A DNA stretch of 64,000 nt. Source: Distichodus sexfasciatus (Eukaryota > Chordata > Actinopteri > Characiformes > Distichodontidae). The translations under genes were made by a program, and so were the position numbers. Shown piece after piece: positions 1 to 10,990 of this stretch; the stretch's first letter is position 1, and every line of letters begins with the position of its first letter. The stretch lies in contig JAVGVS010000018.1 in NCBI GenBank assembly GCA_032718565.1, positions 4,757,085-4,821,084 on the forward strand, given 5' to 3'. A model generated the notes under the pieces. It saw only the letters and a list, made by a program, of their open reading frames with translations. It was not told where the DNA came from and searched no databases.

Positions 1-1189
1 CAGGTCTATTTCTGTTTTATTGTTAATTTCCTCTGTTTAAAATGCCATGCAATGACTCCAGATCAAAAAATTGCTTGTGTTTACAAGCTCACTGTTCAGT
101 GAGCTGGGAGCTGCATTTCTAGGATTGTAAAAGGCAGTAGATGGCTCGTGAATAATAAAAGAAGATCTTTTGAAGAAGCTGACTATTGGATTCATTCTTT
201 ATGGTTCCCCAGTGTACCTTTATAATGATGAGGTTAATGAGGTGAGCGTACAACTTCAATTCATTTTCCAAATTAATACGACTCTCTTTTATTTTCCCTT
301 TTCTGCCCGCTTTTATAGTGTCTCCTAGGTGCGGTTTGAAGTGCATGGCAGCAATGTGCGATTCATGGACCCAATGACTTCACAAATTTAGGATTTAATG
401 TTCGAGAAGTTAATATGACGGCGTATTAATACGCTATCGTAAGTTAATAAAGGCAATAATTATGTGTGAATTGTATGTGACGCACTCCACAGCAGTAGAA
501 ATAGACAAAAATGTCGTTAAATGAGCTAAAACTATATTATTTAATGCGTGCAGGACTTTTAGTCTGACAATTTATTTAAAACTGAAGTTGGAGTTCTTTT
601 TATGGATTGTTACATTTTTATTTTGGTTTGGCAGTGGCTGGCAGGTGACTGAAATAGATGCCAGATTGAGCTCTTTTTAAGGATTCCGGGTGGGCCTTCA
701 GCATACGGCCCTACATGCAGAGATACCGATGCACACTCTCTCTGCAGTGCGTCTAGATAAGGATAAAGGGGAGACAACTATCATTCCATTTTATCAGGAC
801 AGACCTGCTCTGCATGGCGTGTGTGAGATGACACATAAAAACCCAAAGCAGGGGCCAGTGTGAAGCGCAGTGAAGCGCTATCTTGGATGCAGCAGCAGCC
901 GCCACACTGTCACTGATGAAGTCTAGATATCTCGGCTTCAACCTCCTGTTTTCATCATGATCGATGAACATTTTTGGACAGTTGCTTATATTGACTGTGT
1001 TTAGGGACTGGCATTTTAAATAAATTGAGTTTCTGCGTTCTGAGCACTTGCTGGTAATCACTTCATCACTGCAGTTATCACAGCCTTGCTCAGAATGAAA
1101 TCCGTTTATACTTTTTAATACTTATCAAGTTGTTCCAGGTAGACTTTAAGGGATCGAAGTTGCTGTGGAAAATTAACTTCAGCTTAATT

Positions 1190-1456
1190 GGGCAGTTGGT
1201 GGACGTGATCAGAAAATCGCAGGTTCGAATCCGGTAAAGTTACACTGCTAAAGTGTAACGGTGTAACTAGTAAAGTGGACGGTACTCCAGTATAGTTTGC
1301 ACTAAGTACCGTCCCCAAGCACTGCTCCAAAGGTGCTGCCCTTGTTAGCTGCCCACTGCTTCTTTTTACGGATGGGTCAAATGCAGAGGTTACATTTCGT
1401 TGTGGTGCAATGTGTGCTGTGCTGCGTTCACAATGACAAATAATCACTTTCACTTT
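1190..1456 (+). repeat. SINE-A copy 1 (tRNA-headed SINE)
   Basis: First of 14 copies or pieces of one SINE family in this window. The complete family pattern is a tRNA-like head starting GGGCAGTTGGTGGCGTAACG, a pol III B box GGTTCGAATCC, a middle holding GGTACCRTCCCCAAGCACTG-type sequence, then TTAGCTGCCCACTGCTCCTT, and a 3' end near ACAAATAATCACTTTCACTT. This copy has the B box but is deleted around the A box (TGGTGGACGTGATCAG) and has a small duplication after it. It is non-autonomous and encodes no protein. Family membership is seen directly by comparison with the other copies. Confidence 0.9.
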
Positions 1457-3008
1457 TAAAGACATAAAAACAAATACAAATGCATATGACCATTTAGTGG
1501 ACAGTGCTGAAAAAGAAAAATCATGGGTTTTACTGTGCTTTTTATTTTCGAAAGGAACCTCATGTCTTTTCACAGCAGCAACTACCTTGTGTTTGGGATG
1601 ATGTGGTCTACTTGCCAAAGGAGAACATCTGTGTTGTTGATATCCATGAGATTCTCTTGACAGCAGTTAAGAGTGGGCACTTTGCCAATTAATTACCTTT
1701 TTACGAACTTCATCTGTTAACTCACATTTTCTAAACAGCAATTGGATACCAGATATCTAGCCATGGAGAAAGAGTTCTCCTAATTATCCATTTATTTAAT
1801 CATAAATTTAAGTGCATAATATCACATTTGTGTTGTGTTGCGTTGTTATGCGCTTGCCAATAGCGCACAGGAGTTTGGCATCGACTGGCAAAAATTTTTA
1901 AACGTTGTCAACAATTATGTATAATCGAATATGATCTGTTATAAAGGAAGGCTCCAGCACAAATGCAACCTTGAACATTGTATGAAAATGAAATTATGGT
2001 CATATTGACCAGATGTTCATCCAGCATTCCCTCAACAGGCTCTGCATATAGCTCAGAAGCATCATAATCATCCGGCGTTATTGTGGCGCGCCCAACATTC
2101 TTCTTAATAGAGATGTCAGTCCCAGCCACATGCACGGATCAAGTTATTTTCCTTCTTCCCACAGTCCTTGTTTACACGGCAGCTAAACTCCAGACAGGCT
2201 TGAGCTATTGTTCTCCTGTCCTGTACACGCCGTGTCACACGCTCATCCAAAGCCTTATTACTATTATCTCTTCTCCGCAGCCGAGCGAGTCTCCTGACTA
2301 AGTGTAGCTTTTTTCTCCGTCTCCTTGAAGAAGCCCTGCATAATTTGTTTGAGAGCGTATTTAGAAGGCAACAGAAGACAGAGAGGAGCTCACATGTCTA
2401 TCTGATCTGGCTGTGGGCCCGAAAGCAGAGAGGCGCTCAACCAGAGCTGTTGGAAAAAAAAAAAAAAACAACAACAACGGGGGGTTTTTCTTCTCTGTTT
2501 TATCCCTCAGCCTGCCCCAAGTTCTTCAGTCATTCTGTCAGTCTAGAATAAAGTGTGTGTTTTTTCTATTTCGTTTTATCATTCCCCAGTTTTGTAGTGG
2601 AAATGACTCGGGTGCCATTACGGGGTGTGCGGCAGCTGCGGTAAGATGGGTGAATGTGAGTGGAGCCTCTACAGTGCCTGCATGTGATTGACAGCTTTAT
2701 GATTTCAGTGTCATCTAACCCACACCATGCCTCACACCCTCAGTGTAACCTCGCTACTGACAGCGGCTCTGTGCAGCTGTTCCAGTGGGAGGTTTGAGGG
2801 AAACGGAGCTTCTCTGGAGATTCGCCTTTCACTCATATTATCCAAGCTCAGTCCCACATGTGTAGATCTACACACAAACACCCACCTCCACGTTATGTTA
2901 TGGCTGGGCGTTATATAGTAGCATATAGTCTATAGCTGTATGTTTTCTGATTCAGACGCAAACCTTGGTTGCTAGGTCGCTAACTAACTCTAGAACTGCG
3001 TAATTGTA
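1457..3008. other. Unique sequence, no gene seen
   Basis: No repeat copy, RNA gene or convincing exon was recognised. A short A-run followed by CAA triplets lies near 2454-2478. Open frames in the stretch are 62-92 codons long and show no protein family signature. Confidence 0.55.
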
Positions 3009-3067
3009 CACACCACAGCACACAGTGCACCAAAACCAAATGTGACCTCTGCATTTGACCCATCCAA
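3009..3067 (-). repeat. SINE-A copy 2, short 3' fragment
   Basis: About 60 bp of the SINE-A 3' region in reverse orientation (CACCACAGCACACAGTGCAC, then GTGACCTCTGCATTTGACCC). Head and tail are both missing. It lies about 240 bp from the next SINE-A copy in the same orientation. Confidence 0.8.
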
Positions 3068-3309
3068 ACGGGGCTCGCGGTTCTCATCATTTAGATCGTA
3101 ACATGGTTTTCAGAAGCGGATCACAGCCACAAAAAAAAGGTTTCATGGTTTTCATGTACTGCTTAAGGAACTTAATGCATGGAGGAAGTTCCGCACATGG
3201 ATTTAAACAATAGCCTGTACGATATTTCATGCACCATCAAAATTTAGTCAATGTTAGTTATAGCCTTGCTGCTACACTGAGCCACAGGACAGAGAATTTT
3301 ATGTGAGAG

Positions 3310-3530
3310 ATTATTTTTCATTGTGAACACACCACAGCATAGCACACAGTGCACCGCAACCAAATGTGACCCCTGCATTTGACCCATCCGTGAAGGAGCA
3401 GTGGGCAGCTAACAAGTGCTAGCAGTGCTTGGGGACGGTACTTGGCTCACGAGTACCTCAGTGGTAACTTTGTCGCTCCTGGATTCAAACCTGGGGCAAA
3501 GACCCTACAGCTATGCCACCAACTGCCCCC
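3310..3530 (-). repeat. SINE-A copy 3
   Basis: Near full-length reverse copy. It runs from the 3' end (ATTATTTTTCATTGTGAACA) to the tRNA-like head (CACCAACTGCCCC at 3518-3530). The B box region is mutated (GGATTCAAACCTGG on the plus strand), so pol III promoter function is doubtful. Confidence 0.9.
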
Positions 3531-5127
3531 GTGTGACAGGATTCGTATGGAACTTTGTGTTGGTATCAAGTGCAAGCAGACATTAGCATTAACTGGCAGA
3601 ATTTTGTATGAATTGCTTTTGTTGTGAGTCTTCTACAAACATGCTGCTTGGCGTGAAAACGTGCTATGAACATTTGTTTATATACAATACAGTAAAATGG
3701 AACCTCAGTGACACATGGCCTACTGGACTAATTCTAAGTCCCTTTAAAATGCTAATGACAGGCATTAAGCCAATTTAAAAACTGTCAGACATTTCTGCTC
3801 TTTGAATTAGTCGTTTATTATTCAAAGCGAACACTTTGAGGGCACAGACTTATTAAGGATAAAGTAGACAAAGTGCTGAGGATGGATTGAACGAAGATAA
3901 ATATTCCCTTCACATCCTCCCAAGCATGAACAAACGCTGGTGAATAATTTATACTGTGAGGAGAATTTTTGTTTTACATAACACGCTAACAAGTGTCTAA
4001 AGGGATGCCGTGTGGAAGTGGAGTTCAGTGTTCATAAAAATGAAACAGACTCTCAAGACACCATTTTAATTCCAAGCCCAAGGCTGCTTGGCTAGGCTAA
4101 AACACGGCTACGTCTGATCCACGCCCACATGTCGGGCTAAGATTGGTATTAGTCACAGCAGAACAAGAAGCACAAAGAAAAACAAGAGCTAGTGCTTGTG
4201 GGCAGAATAAGAGCTGGTTGCGAGTAACCGAGCTATGCCTGTGATCCAGAGCGGTGTGAAAGCGGCGTTACCTGTAGCATGGCGTGGGCGAAAGCAGCTA
4301 TCAACGAGTGGTTATTCACATTGTGCCCTCCGCCGAAAAAAAACCCCATTTGCACTGCCGGAGATTGGTTCACAGCTGGTGTGCTAACACTCCTAATTCT
4401 GTCCCTGCCCCAGCCCACAGAGGGCCGGCATGCCGCCTAGCGCTGCTCCCGGTAATTGGACTGGGACTCCATCATCCCCACTACAGGGCACTGGGTTGGT
4501 ATTTATGCTAATAGCTAGGGCAATTAGCCTCAGGATGCAAACTACAGATGAGATGTAGTAAATTTTACACAAATACGATGGTGCTTTTCATTAGTTTACT
4601 TTTTTTCCCCCATTCGTTATCGTATATATATTTTTCTGTTCTGTTTCTTCACCGCCCATGCTGCTGTTGTTTTGACAATCCTGTGAAATGCAGATGATGG
4701 ACTTGTCTGAAGGTGGCATGTTCACACAGTCACAGTAGATGAAAAGCAGATGGATTTTGTTTATGGATGATAACCATCTTCAGCTGGGGCAGAAATATGA
4801 GACACTTGTGCTGTTGGCGACCGAACAATTTCTTTCCTTTATGCTTACTGGATCCAAGATGGTTGAACTGACAGTTGTAAAGGAACGTAGACTGGACCAC
4901 CAGCATATATCTCTAGTGTAATGACTATCGGTCAGTACCCTGGAGATAGGATGATATAATGGACACGGTTTCTTTTTCATGCAATTCAATATGTGTGTAT
5001 ATGTGTGTGTGTGTGGAAGCGTGTGAATGATTTTACCATATTTAGCAACCACTGAGTGTCACAAATGTCCAAATTGAGATGGAAAAACATTAAAAGATAT
5101 TGTTGTGCCATTTCACCATTGCTATTA
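3531..5127. other. Unique sequence with a GC-richer block
   Basis: No repeat or gene was recognised. Positions about 4200-4540 are GC-richer and non-repetitive, with a low-substitution look typical of conserved non-coding DNA, including GCTAATAGCTAGGGCAATTA. That conservation is an inference only. A short GT run lies at about 4990-5015. Confidence 0.5.
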
Positions 5128-5683
5128 TACACGACCAGTCAAAAGTTTGGACACACCTTCACGTTCAATGTTTTTTTTTTTAATTTTCATTACTATTTAC
5201 ATTGTATATTCTCACTAAAGGCATCAAAACTATGAATGAACTGTGTAAAGGCTATATGACCCAGAAGGAGAGTGATGGAGTGCTGCGCCACATGGCCTGG
5301 CCTCCACGGTCACCTGACCAAACCCAGTCGAGATGGTTTGGGATGAGATGGACCGCAGAGTGAAGGCAAAAGGGCCAACAAGTGCTCAGCATCTGTGGGA
5401 ACTCCCTCAAGACTGTTGGAAAACCATTTCAGGTGACTACCTCATGAAGCTCATCGAGAGAATCCCAGAGTGTGCAAAGCAGTGATCAAAGCAAAGGGTG
5501 GCTATTTTCAAGAATCTAAGATATAAAACATGTTTTAGGTTATTTCACACTTTTTGTTTACTACATAATTCCATATGTGTTCATTCATAGTGCCTTCAGT
5601 GAGAATCTACAATGTTAAGTCATAATAATAAAGAATAAAACACTCAATGGGAAGGTGTGTCCAAACTTTTGACTGGTAGTGTA
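5128..5683 (+). mobile_element. Deleted Tc1/mariner element
   Basis: The ends are inverted copies of CCAGTCAAAAGTTTGGACAC, the terminal repeat of a widespread fish Tc1 group, and both end in TA as expected for TA target duplication. Intact Tc1 elements are over 1.2 kb; this one is 556 bp. Between the ends only the C-terminal part of the transposase remains, about 5230-5520, including GYMTQKESDGVLRHMAWP and, further on, KPTSAQ-like and CKAVIKAKGGYF-like sequence. At the last part of the DDE catalytic region (consensus PDLNPIE) one base is missing near 5318-5325, so the frame shifts. The N-terminal DNA-binding domain and the first catalytic aspartate are gone. It is a dead copy that could at best be moved by a transposase supplied elsewhere. 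Confidence 0.93.
5240..5522 (+). pseudogene. Tc1-type transposase remnant, C-terminal part
   Basis: Translation with one frame change gives a run matching the C-terminal third of Tc1 transposases: GYMTQKESDGVLRHMAWP, then the proline-aspartate motif, then EMVWDEMDRRVKAKGP, SAQHLWELPQDCWKTI and KAVIKAKGGYF. The glutamate of the catalytic triad (in VEM) is kept, but in a different frame from the preceding aspartate because of a single-base deletion. There is no start codon context and no N-terminal half. It is non-functional. Confidence 0.88.
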
Positions 5684-6935
5684 TATTATGAATATTTATA
5701 ATGTATGTATATCGTAAATGTTTTTTTCAGCAACGGTTAACAGTGCAGTGCTGATTAAAATTTAAGGACATAATACATTTTGTATCAACCAACACACTTT
5801 TTTGTGAGTGCATGTGTGTGTGTGTTTGAGAGAGAGAAAGTGTGAGAGAGATTTTGTCATATTTTCCAACAACCGAGTGAAACAACAGCTGCAAAAACAT
5901 TAAGACATGGTAAGGGCTAATCTAATTCAGTAACATAATAATAAATTGTAAAAGTTTCAAGATTTTCTGTTTTCAGCAACCTTTAAGCTCCAGTGCAGAT
6001 TATCGTAAATGAAGATTTAACGTATCGCATTTTGACTAAGCAAGGTGTTTGCACGTGTGTGTAAGGTTTACCATATTTAGCTCCATCGACTGGTGTTTGA
6101 CCCATCAGTCACTCACAGTGTCCCTCTCAGACAGAGTGTCTCTAGGGGCATTGATGTCTGAGGAAGAATATTGACCCCTGAGTTCTGCAGAGGACAGAAG
6201 TCTTTGATGAGGTTTCCTCTTGACAACGATAATTGGAAAGTGTTTATGCACAGCTGACATTTAAATATTTGTGGAGAGCTCCAAGTAATCCATGAAGGCC
6301 ATTGGCTGTTGCCCTGCACATAATTGCATGTGACATTTAGGCTTGTTACGGACCAGGGTGGAACAAAATCGAAACAGCACGACTCCATATCATGAAGAAA
6401 CGTCTTAATTTTCCAGAGAGGATCTCCTAAAGAACGTGACTCATTTTTATGGATAATCGTTAATGTATTGGTTACATATTTTTGAGGAATGAAAATAGAG
6501 TGGAATTGTAGATGCACTTCTGATGTTGATGATGATTGTGAGATTTTCCCTCGCATATCTTGCACCCTGTCGCTGCATATGGTTTTCAGCTAAAAACATC
6601 ATCAGGATAATTCTAAAATAACAGTCTTGCTCAATGGGGACTTTTATGGGTTGCCCAAACATGTTTGTTATCATTTTAATGATCTGCTGTATTCGAAACC
6701 ATCTTGCTAAATTATGCTGCTCTTATCTGGGTCAGTGTGTTAACATTTGTCTCATCCTGCCTCTACAAACCACCTCACTCCAGGTATCTTGAAAATACCT
6801 CACTGCTGAAACATGACCTTTTCAGGTTTCATCATTAGTAGGCAGCGACGTAGCACCAAATTCTGAGCTCTATACACAAGCAGTCTACATGGGCCTCCTC
6901 CCCATAATAAAATAAAATTCCAGATTTCTCAAGGC
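5684..6935. other. Unique sequence, no gene seen
   Basis: No repeat family was recognised apart from a short GT/GA run near 5810-5850. The minus strand has a 150-codon open frame (6113-6565), but its composition and lack of any domain argue against a gene. Confidence 0.5.
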
Positions 6936-7106
6936 TGGTAGAGGTACCACTGAGGTACTCATGAGCAAGGTACCGTCCCCAAGCACTGCTCCCTGGGCGC
7001 TTGTTAGCTGCCCACTGCTCCTTCACGGATGGGTTAAATCACATTTGGTTGTGGTGCACTGTGTGCTGTGCTGTGGTGTGTTCACAATGACAAAAATCAT
7101 TTGCAC
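6936..7106 (+). repeat. SINE-A copy 4, 5'-truncated
   Basis: Starts at GAGGTACCACTGAGGTACTC and continues to the family 3' end (GTTCACAATGACAAAAATCA). The tRNA-like head with the A and B boxes is missing, as expected from incomplete reverse transcription. Confidence 0.9.
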
Positions 7107-7820
7107 CAATGCACCATTTATTTGGATTTTGGCTCTTCACTGGGACAACTATCAAACAGCTGGACTGTTATTTCCTTTAGCTTTTAATTGCAGAATGCGT
7201 TTTTATAATTGTGTAACTGCAGCGTTTGTGTGTGTGTACTCACCAATCTGAAGATGTACTGTCAGAGATGAACAAAAAGTCCATCCTTTATGACAGATCA
7301 GTAATTACTGCTGAAAGCAGCTATGACCCATAAGGTGGAAAAAAAATGGCAACCTCACCAGAGGAATGTTCCTCGCGTAAGTGCTTACCAGAAGCACAAC
7401 CCGCAAATGATAGTTCACCTCTTGGCATCATTTTGAACATCACTTTGAGGTTTTGGGTTGTAGACACATACAGTCATGACATTGGAGCTTGCTGTTTCTC
7501 AGGAAGTATTTTATCATTACTTAAACAGTCTCAGCTTTTATGCCTCAACAAGTTTACCTTGAATTTGTGTGTATTTAACAATACTGAGTGGATTGTTAAA
7601 TCATATTTCATATATATATACAGTTTAAAGTGTGAGATATGTTTGATAAGGTCAGCATTTGGTGTAACAAGGGTGCCTACTGTAGGTTTACATCAAAACT
7701 TTTGACCAGAAACTAGCAGAATACCCTCAAAACTGAGATACGCTGCAGAATACAGTTAAAACAATGACGATTTGCAGACTGCTTTACTAAAACCATTTCA
7801 AGCAATACTTTTGGACCAGC
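7107..7820. other. Unique sequence, no gene seen
   Basis: No recognisable repeat or exon. The 119-codon plus-strand frame at 7346-7705 has no domain signature. Confidence 0.5.
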
Positions 7821-8190
7821 CGGGCAGCACATTGGAACAGTGGTTAGCGCTGCCACCTCACGGTGAGAAGGTCCTGGGTTCCATCCCGGGGTTGGCCTTA
7901 GGGTCTTTCTGTGTGGAGTTTGCATGCTCTCCCCGTGTTCGCATGGGTTTCCTCTGGGTGCTCTGGGTGCCTTCCACAGTCCAAAAGCATGCGATATAGG
8001 TTAATTGGTGACTAAATTGGCTCTGTAAGGTGTGAATGAGAGTGTGATTGTGTGTGAGTGTGTGTGCCCTGTTGTGTGTTGGCACCTGCCCAGGGTTGGT
8101 CCCCGCCTTGCACCCATAGTTCCCGGGATAGGCTCTGTTCCCCCCGCGACCCCAGTTGGGATTGAGCGGTTTGGATAATGAAAGAATGAA
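7821..8190 (+). repeat. SINE-B copy a (tRNA-headed, GAAT-tailed SINE)
   Basis: Most complete of eight copies of a second SINE family. The head is CGGGCAGCACATTGGAACAG followed by GTGGTTAGCGCTGCCACCTC and a B-box-like GGTTCCATCCC. The body includes TGTGTGGAGTTTGCATGCTC, GGTTAATTGG, a GTGTGT stretch and CGACCCCAGTTGGGATTGAG. It ends in a short AATGAATG-type tail. Tetranucleotide tails and this body are typical of fish SINEs mobilised by L2/CR1-type LINEs; that link is family knowledge, not shown here. Confidence 0.92.
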
Positions 8191-8234
8191 TTTTGGACCA
8201 GAGGTTTAGAAGTTCAACTTATAAGTTTATATTT

Positions 8235-8395
8235 GGGGCAGTTGGTAGCATAAGGGTTAAGACGTTTGCCCCTTGATCGGCAGATCACCAATTCGAATCC
8301 CGGTACAGTAAAGGTGCCGCTGAGGTGCATGAGCAAGGTACAGAGCAAGGTACAGTTCCCAAGCGCTGTATCCCGTCAGCTGCCCACTGCTCTAA
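8235..8395 (+). repeat. SINE-A copy 5, 3'-truncated
   Basis: Has the tRNA-like head (GGGGCAGTTGGTAGCATAAG), a near-consensus B box (ATTCGAATCCCGG) and the middle part, with a small tandem duplication (GAGCAAGGTACA twice, about 8330-8355). It stops after CTGCCCACTGCTC. Confidence 0.9.
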
Positions 8396-10348
8396 TAAGT
8401 CCAGGTTTAGGGTTTACTTTATATATGTAATTATTTTTCGGCCTTTTTGAAGCTGTTTTACACTACTGATCAGATATTCTGATCACAGGACGAACGACCT
8501 AATCGTTACACTACCAACTGTTTCTTGTGCTCATGTGTTTCTGCCTTTTTTTTGTTATAAAATCCTAAAATCTGCCCTGCAGCACATCACTGAACAGGAA
8601 AACACTGTGACATGAAAAAGCAGCCTTTAAAGAATCAACAGTCCGATTTTTGTCTAGTCTTCTGAGTTCTTCTAGTTCAACTGATTTCACCAGAGCTCTC
8701 ACTTGTTATTCCTCAGGTCTCTGATGAGCCTATTCGCGTGGGAGGAACGGGGGGCGTGGGTTCAGATTGAAGACCTACTGTCAGGCTCCCCAAAAGAATA
8801 TGAGTGCAGAGACGCATCGAGTGAAGCGTGTGACCTCCAGAGGTCATCATAAGTGTAAAAGCCAGGCAGGTCTCTGAAATATCTGAGAGAGAGTGCGAGA
8901 GAGAGTAAGAGCTGTGGGAATGGCCCATTAGGAGGAGCATACACCCAGAGGATAATCAGACACCAGCTAAATTACCCACAGCTGGAGGCCAAGACTGCAT
9001 TTCCAAGGAGAGAGTGTGAGTAGAAAGATTGTGTGTGTGTGGTGTGTGTGTGTGTGAGGAAAAAGGGGGTGCAGGTGGCGCTGCAATTATGATTCCATAC
9101 AGCCCTACAGAGCAGCGTTCAGGACTTTGACCCTGACCCAGTGAGCAGGTTTGATGGTTTATGGGCCATTGGACTACATTTAATTCCACACACAACAGAG
9201 GCCCATTATGGGATCGGCTGGTGGGACATTTCATTCGACAACCTTTTGACATCATTCTCTTTGAATGCACATTTCTGGAGTCTTGCTAGATAGACGAATA
9301 AGACGTAAAGGAAACGAACTGCACTCCTTTATATTTTATAGCTTGCATCCTTTATTTTTTGCATTTATTTTTAAGTATACTTTGTGTAGTATAATTCATT
9401 ACTTAGGCAGATGCTTGCGTTTAAATGTAATAATGGACATGTTTTTTTTTAATTTATTTGTGGGGAACATTCACCTTGTCATTTGTGTTTCCTGTGACCT
9501 CTGTCTCATTTGAGTGGACATTTGTCATCACCTTCATTACTGTTTGACTATGTCCATTTATCCAAGCCAAGTATTTTTCTATATCGTGAAAGAGAATGAC
9601 AGGCTGCAGGAGTCAGTCACACTGCCATATCACCCGTGTTATTAACAGCAGGCTGTGTCCGTTTTCGTCCCCCCGCTGATGTCCGGAAGAGCAGAGCAGA
9701 GCGAATGAAGGAGGGGATGAAATTTGGTCCATTCTCCTCTGACTCACCGACACCTGTAAACCTCTCGTTTGCTACAAGATTATAGATGTCCCTAGATTAT
9801 AGGGGCAAGGTGTGGAGAGCGCATTTTATTATTGAGAGAGGAAAAATAGTCAGGGGTTATTTTCCACTGACATGCATGGACAGAGCTTCAGCACTACACA
9901 ACTAAAAGAGAAGAAGAGGAAGGGAGTGTACAATGCCGCAGTGACTTTGTGTGGAGGTGAAGCGTGTTCATACTTCAGAGCTCCAGTGACTGAGAAGCTA
10001 TAAGAAGCTGAGTGCTGCACTGACATGTTTACAAGAGAGCGGCTTTGTAATTACAGTAGCCAATCATTGTTTATATGATCAGCTGTGTTTTTTTCTATCT
10101 AGGACATATCCTGCAATTTGACAGGAATTTACAAGCTGAAGTTTCAAGCTGTGAGCGTGTATGTCCCTGTATAGACTCTAGAGAGTGAAACTAAACTCGC
10201 TGACCTATAAACATAAATCAGGAGAGGAATACCCACGTCACAGTATCACTAGATTCTTTGTGGTGTATGGTAAGTTTTGAAAGCTTTTCCCACTGATCCC
10301 ACAGTGGACGTATTTGGCACACTTTTGAAAATTTAACTTAAAGCAAAA
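8396..10348. other. Unique sequence with short GT runs
   Basis: No gene seen. A GT microsatellite lies at about 9027-9056, and the remainder is non-repetitive. Nothing in it supports an exon. Confidence 0.5.
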
Positions 10349-10990
10349 TGTGACCCTCCACGGCAAAACCAGTCGCTTGTCGCAACGGAGGTTTCCGAGA
10401 AAAACAACCATTTATGTTGCGTGAGGTAAAATTTTGGATTTTTTGTTTTTAGTGTTTTGAAACAGCGGAAGGTCTATACTGTACTGTTGTGAATAAATTT
10501 TGCTGAAAAACTTACCCTTTCCATCCTAAAAACGTGACTTTCTTGAGGTGAGGAATTCAATTCCAGCAGAATGTTTAAAGTTTCTGTTTTGACCGCTCTA
10601 CTTCAATATTTACGGTAAATTCACTGGTTGACTAGCGTGAAGATATTTCTCCAGAATCCATCTTCGTCTCCCGAGTTCAGTTAACCTAACGCAGGTAGGC
10701 TATCCGTGTGGCTGTGAATGCAGCGTAGGCTACCGTAAATGCAAACGTAGCGGCGACCGCACCAAGCGTCTGTGAGTGCTACGTCGATAGTCAACTTCAA
10801 AGGCAGATTTCTCCGTTTCTCACTTGGCGTGACAGGAGAAACCCGACTTTGAGTGTTGATATCTCAGTCATATGTCGTCCGATTCATTCGATATAGGTAT
10901 CGTTTTGAAGCTTGATTTATGCCGTTTCATGGCACAATAACAATTTTTGAAATTTGCGACAAGCAACTTGTTTTGCCGTGGAGGGTCACA
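10349..10990 (+). mobile_element. MITE-1 copy 1 (642 bp inverted-repeat element)
   Basis: First of four copies of a short DNA transposon with no coding capacity. It starts TGTGACCCTCCACGGCAAAA and ends with the reverse complement (GTTTTGCCGTGGAGGGTCACA minus one substitution); the inverted repeats extend about 35-40 bp. The inside is non-coding and shared by all copies. Flanking bases suggest a short duplication (AAAT before, AAAA after, if the element begins at GTGACC), too weak to assign a superfamily. It is non-autonomous and must have been moved by a transposase encoded elsewhere. Confidence 0.92.

Noticed and set aside
1184..1618. 144-codon open frame on the minus strand
   Set aside because: Largely the reverse of SINE-A copy 1, so it is repeat sequence, not a gene.
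4233..4418. Minus-strand 61-codon frame with donor-like CAG|GTAACG
   Set aside because: The acceptor side is weak and the peptide matches no family I know; recorded under findings only as a possible conserved block.
6113..6565. 150-codon open frame on the minus strand
   Set aside because: The longest open frame here, but no domain, no splice-site support and composition like the surrounding AT-rich DNA; a frame of this length is expected by chance in 64 kb over six frames.
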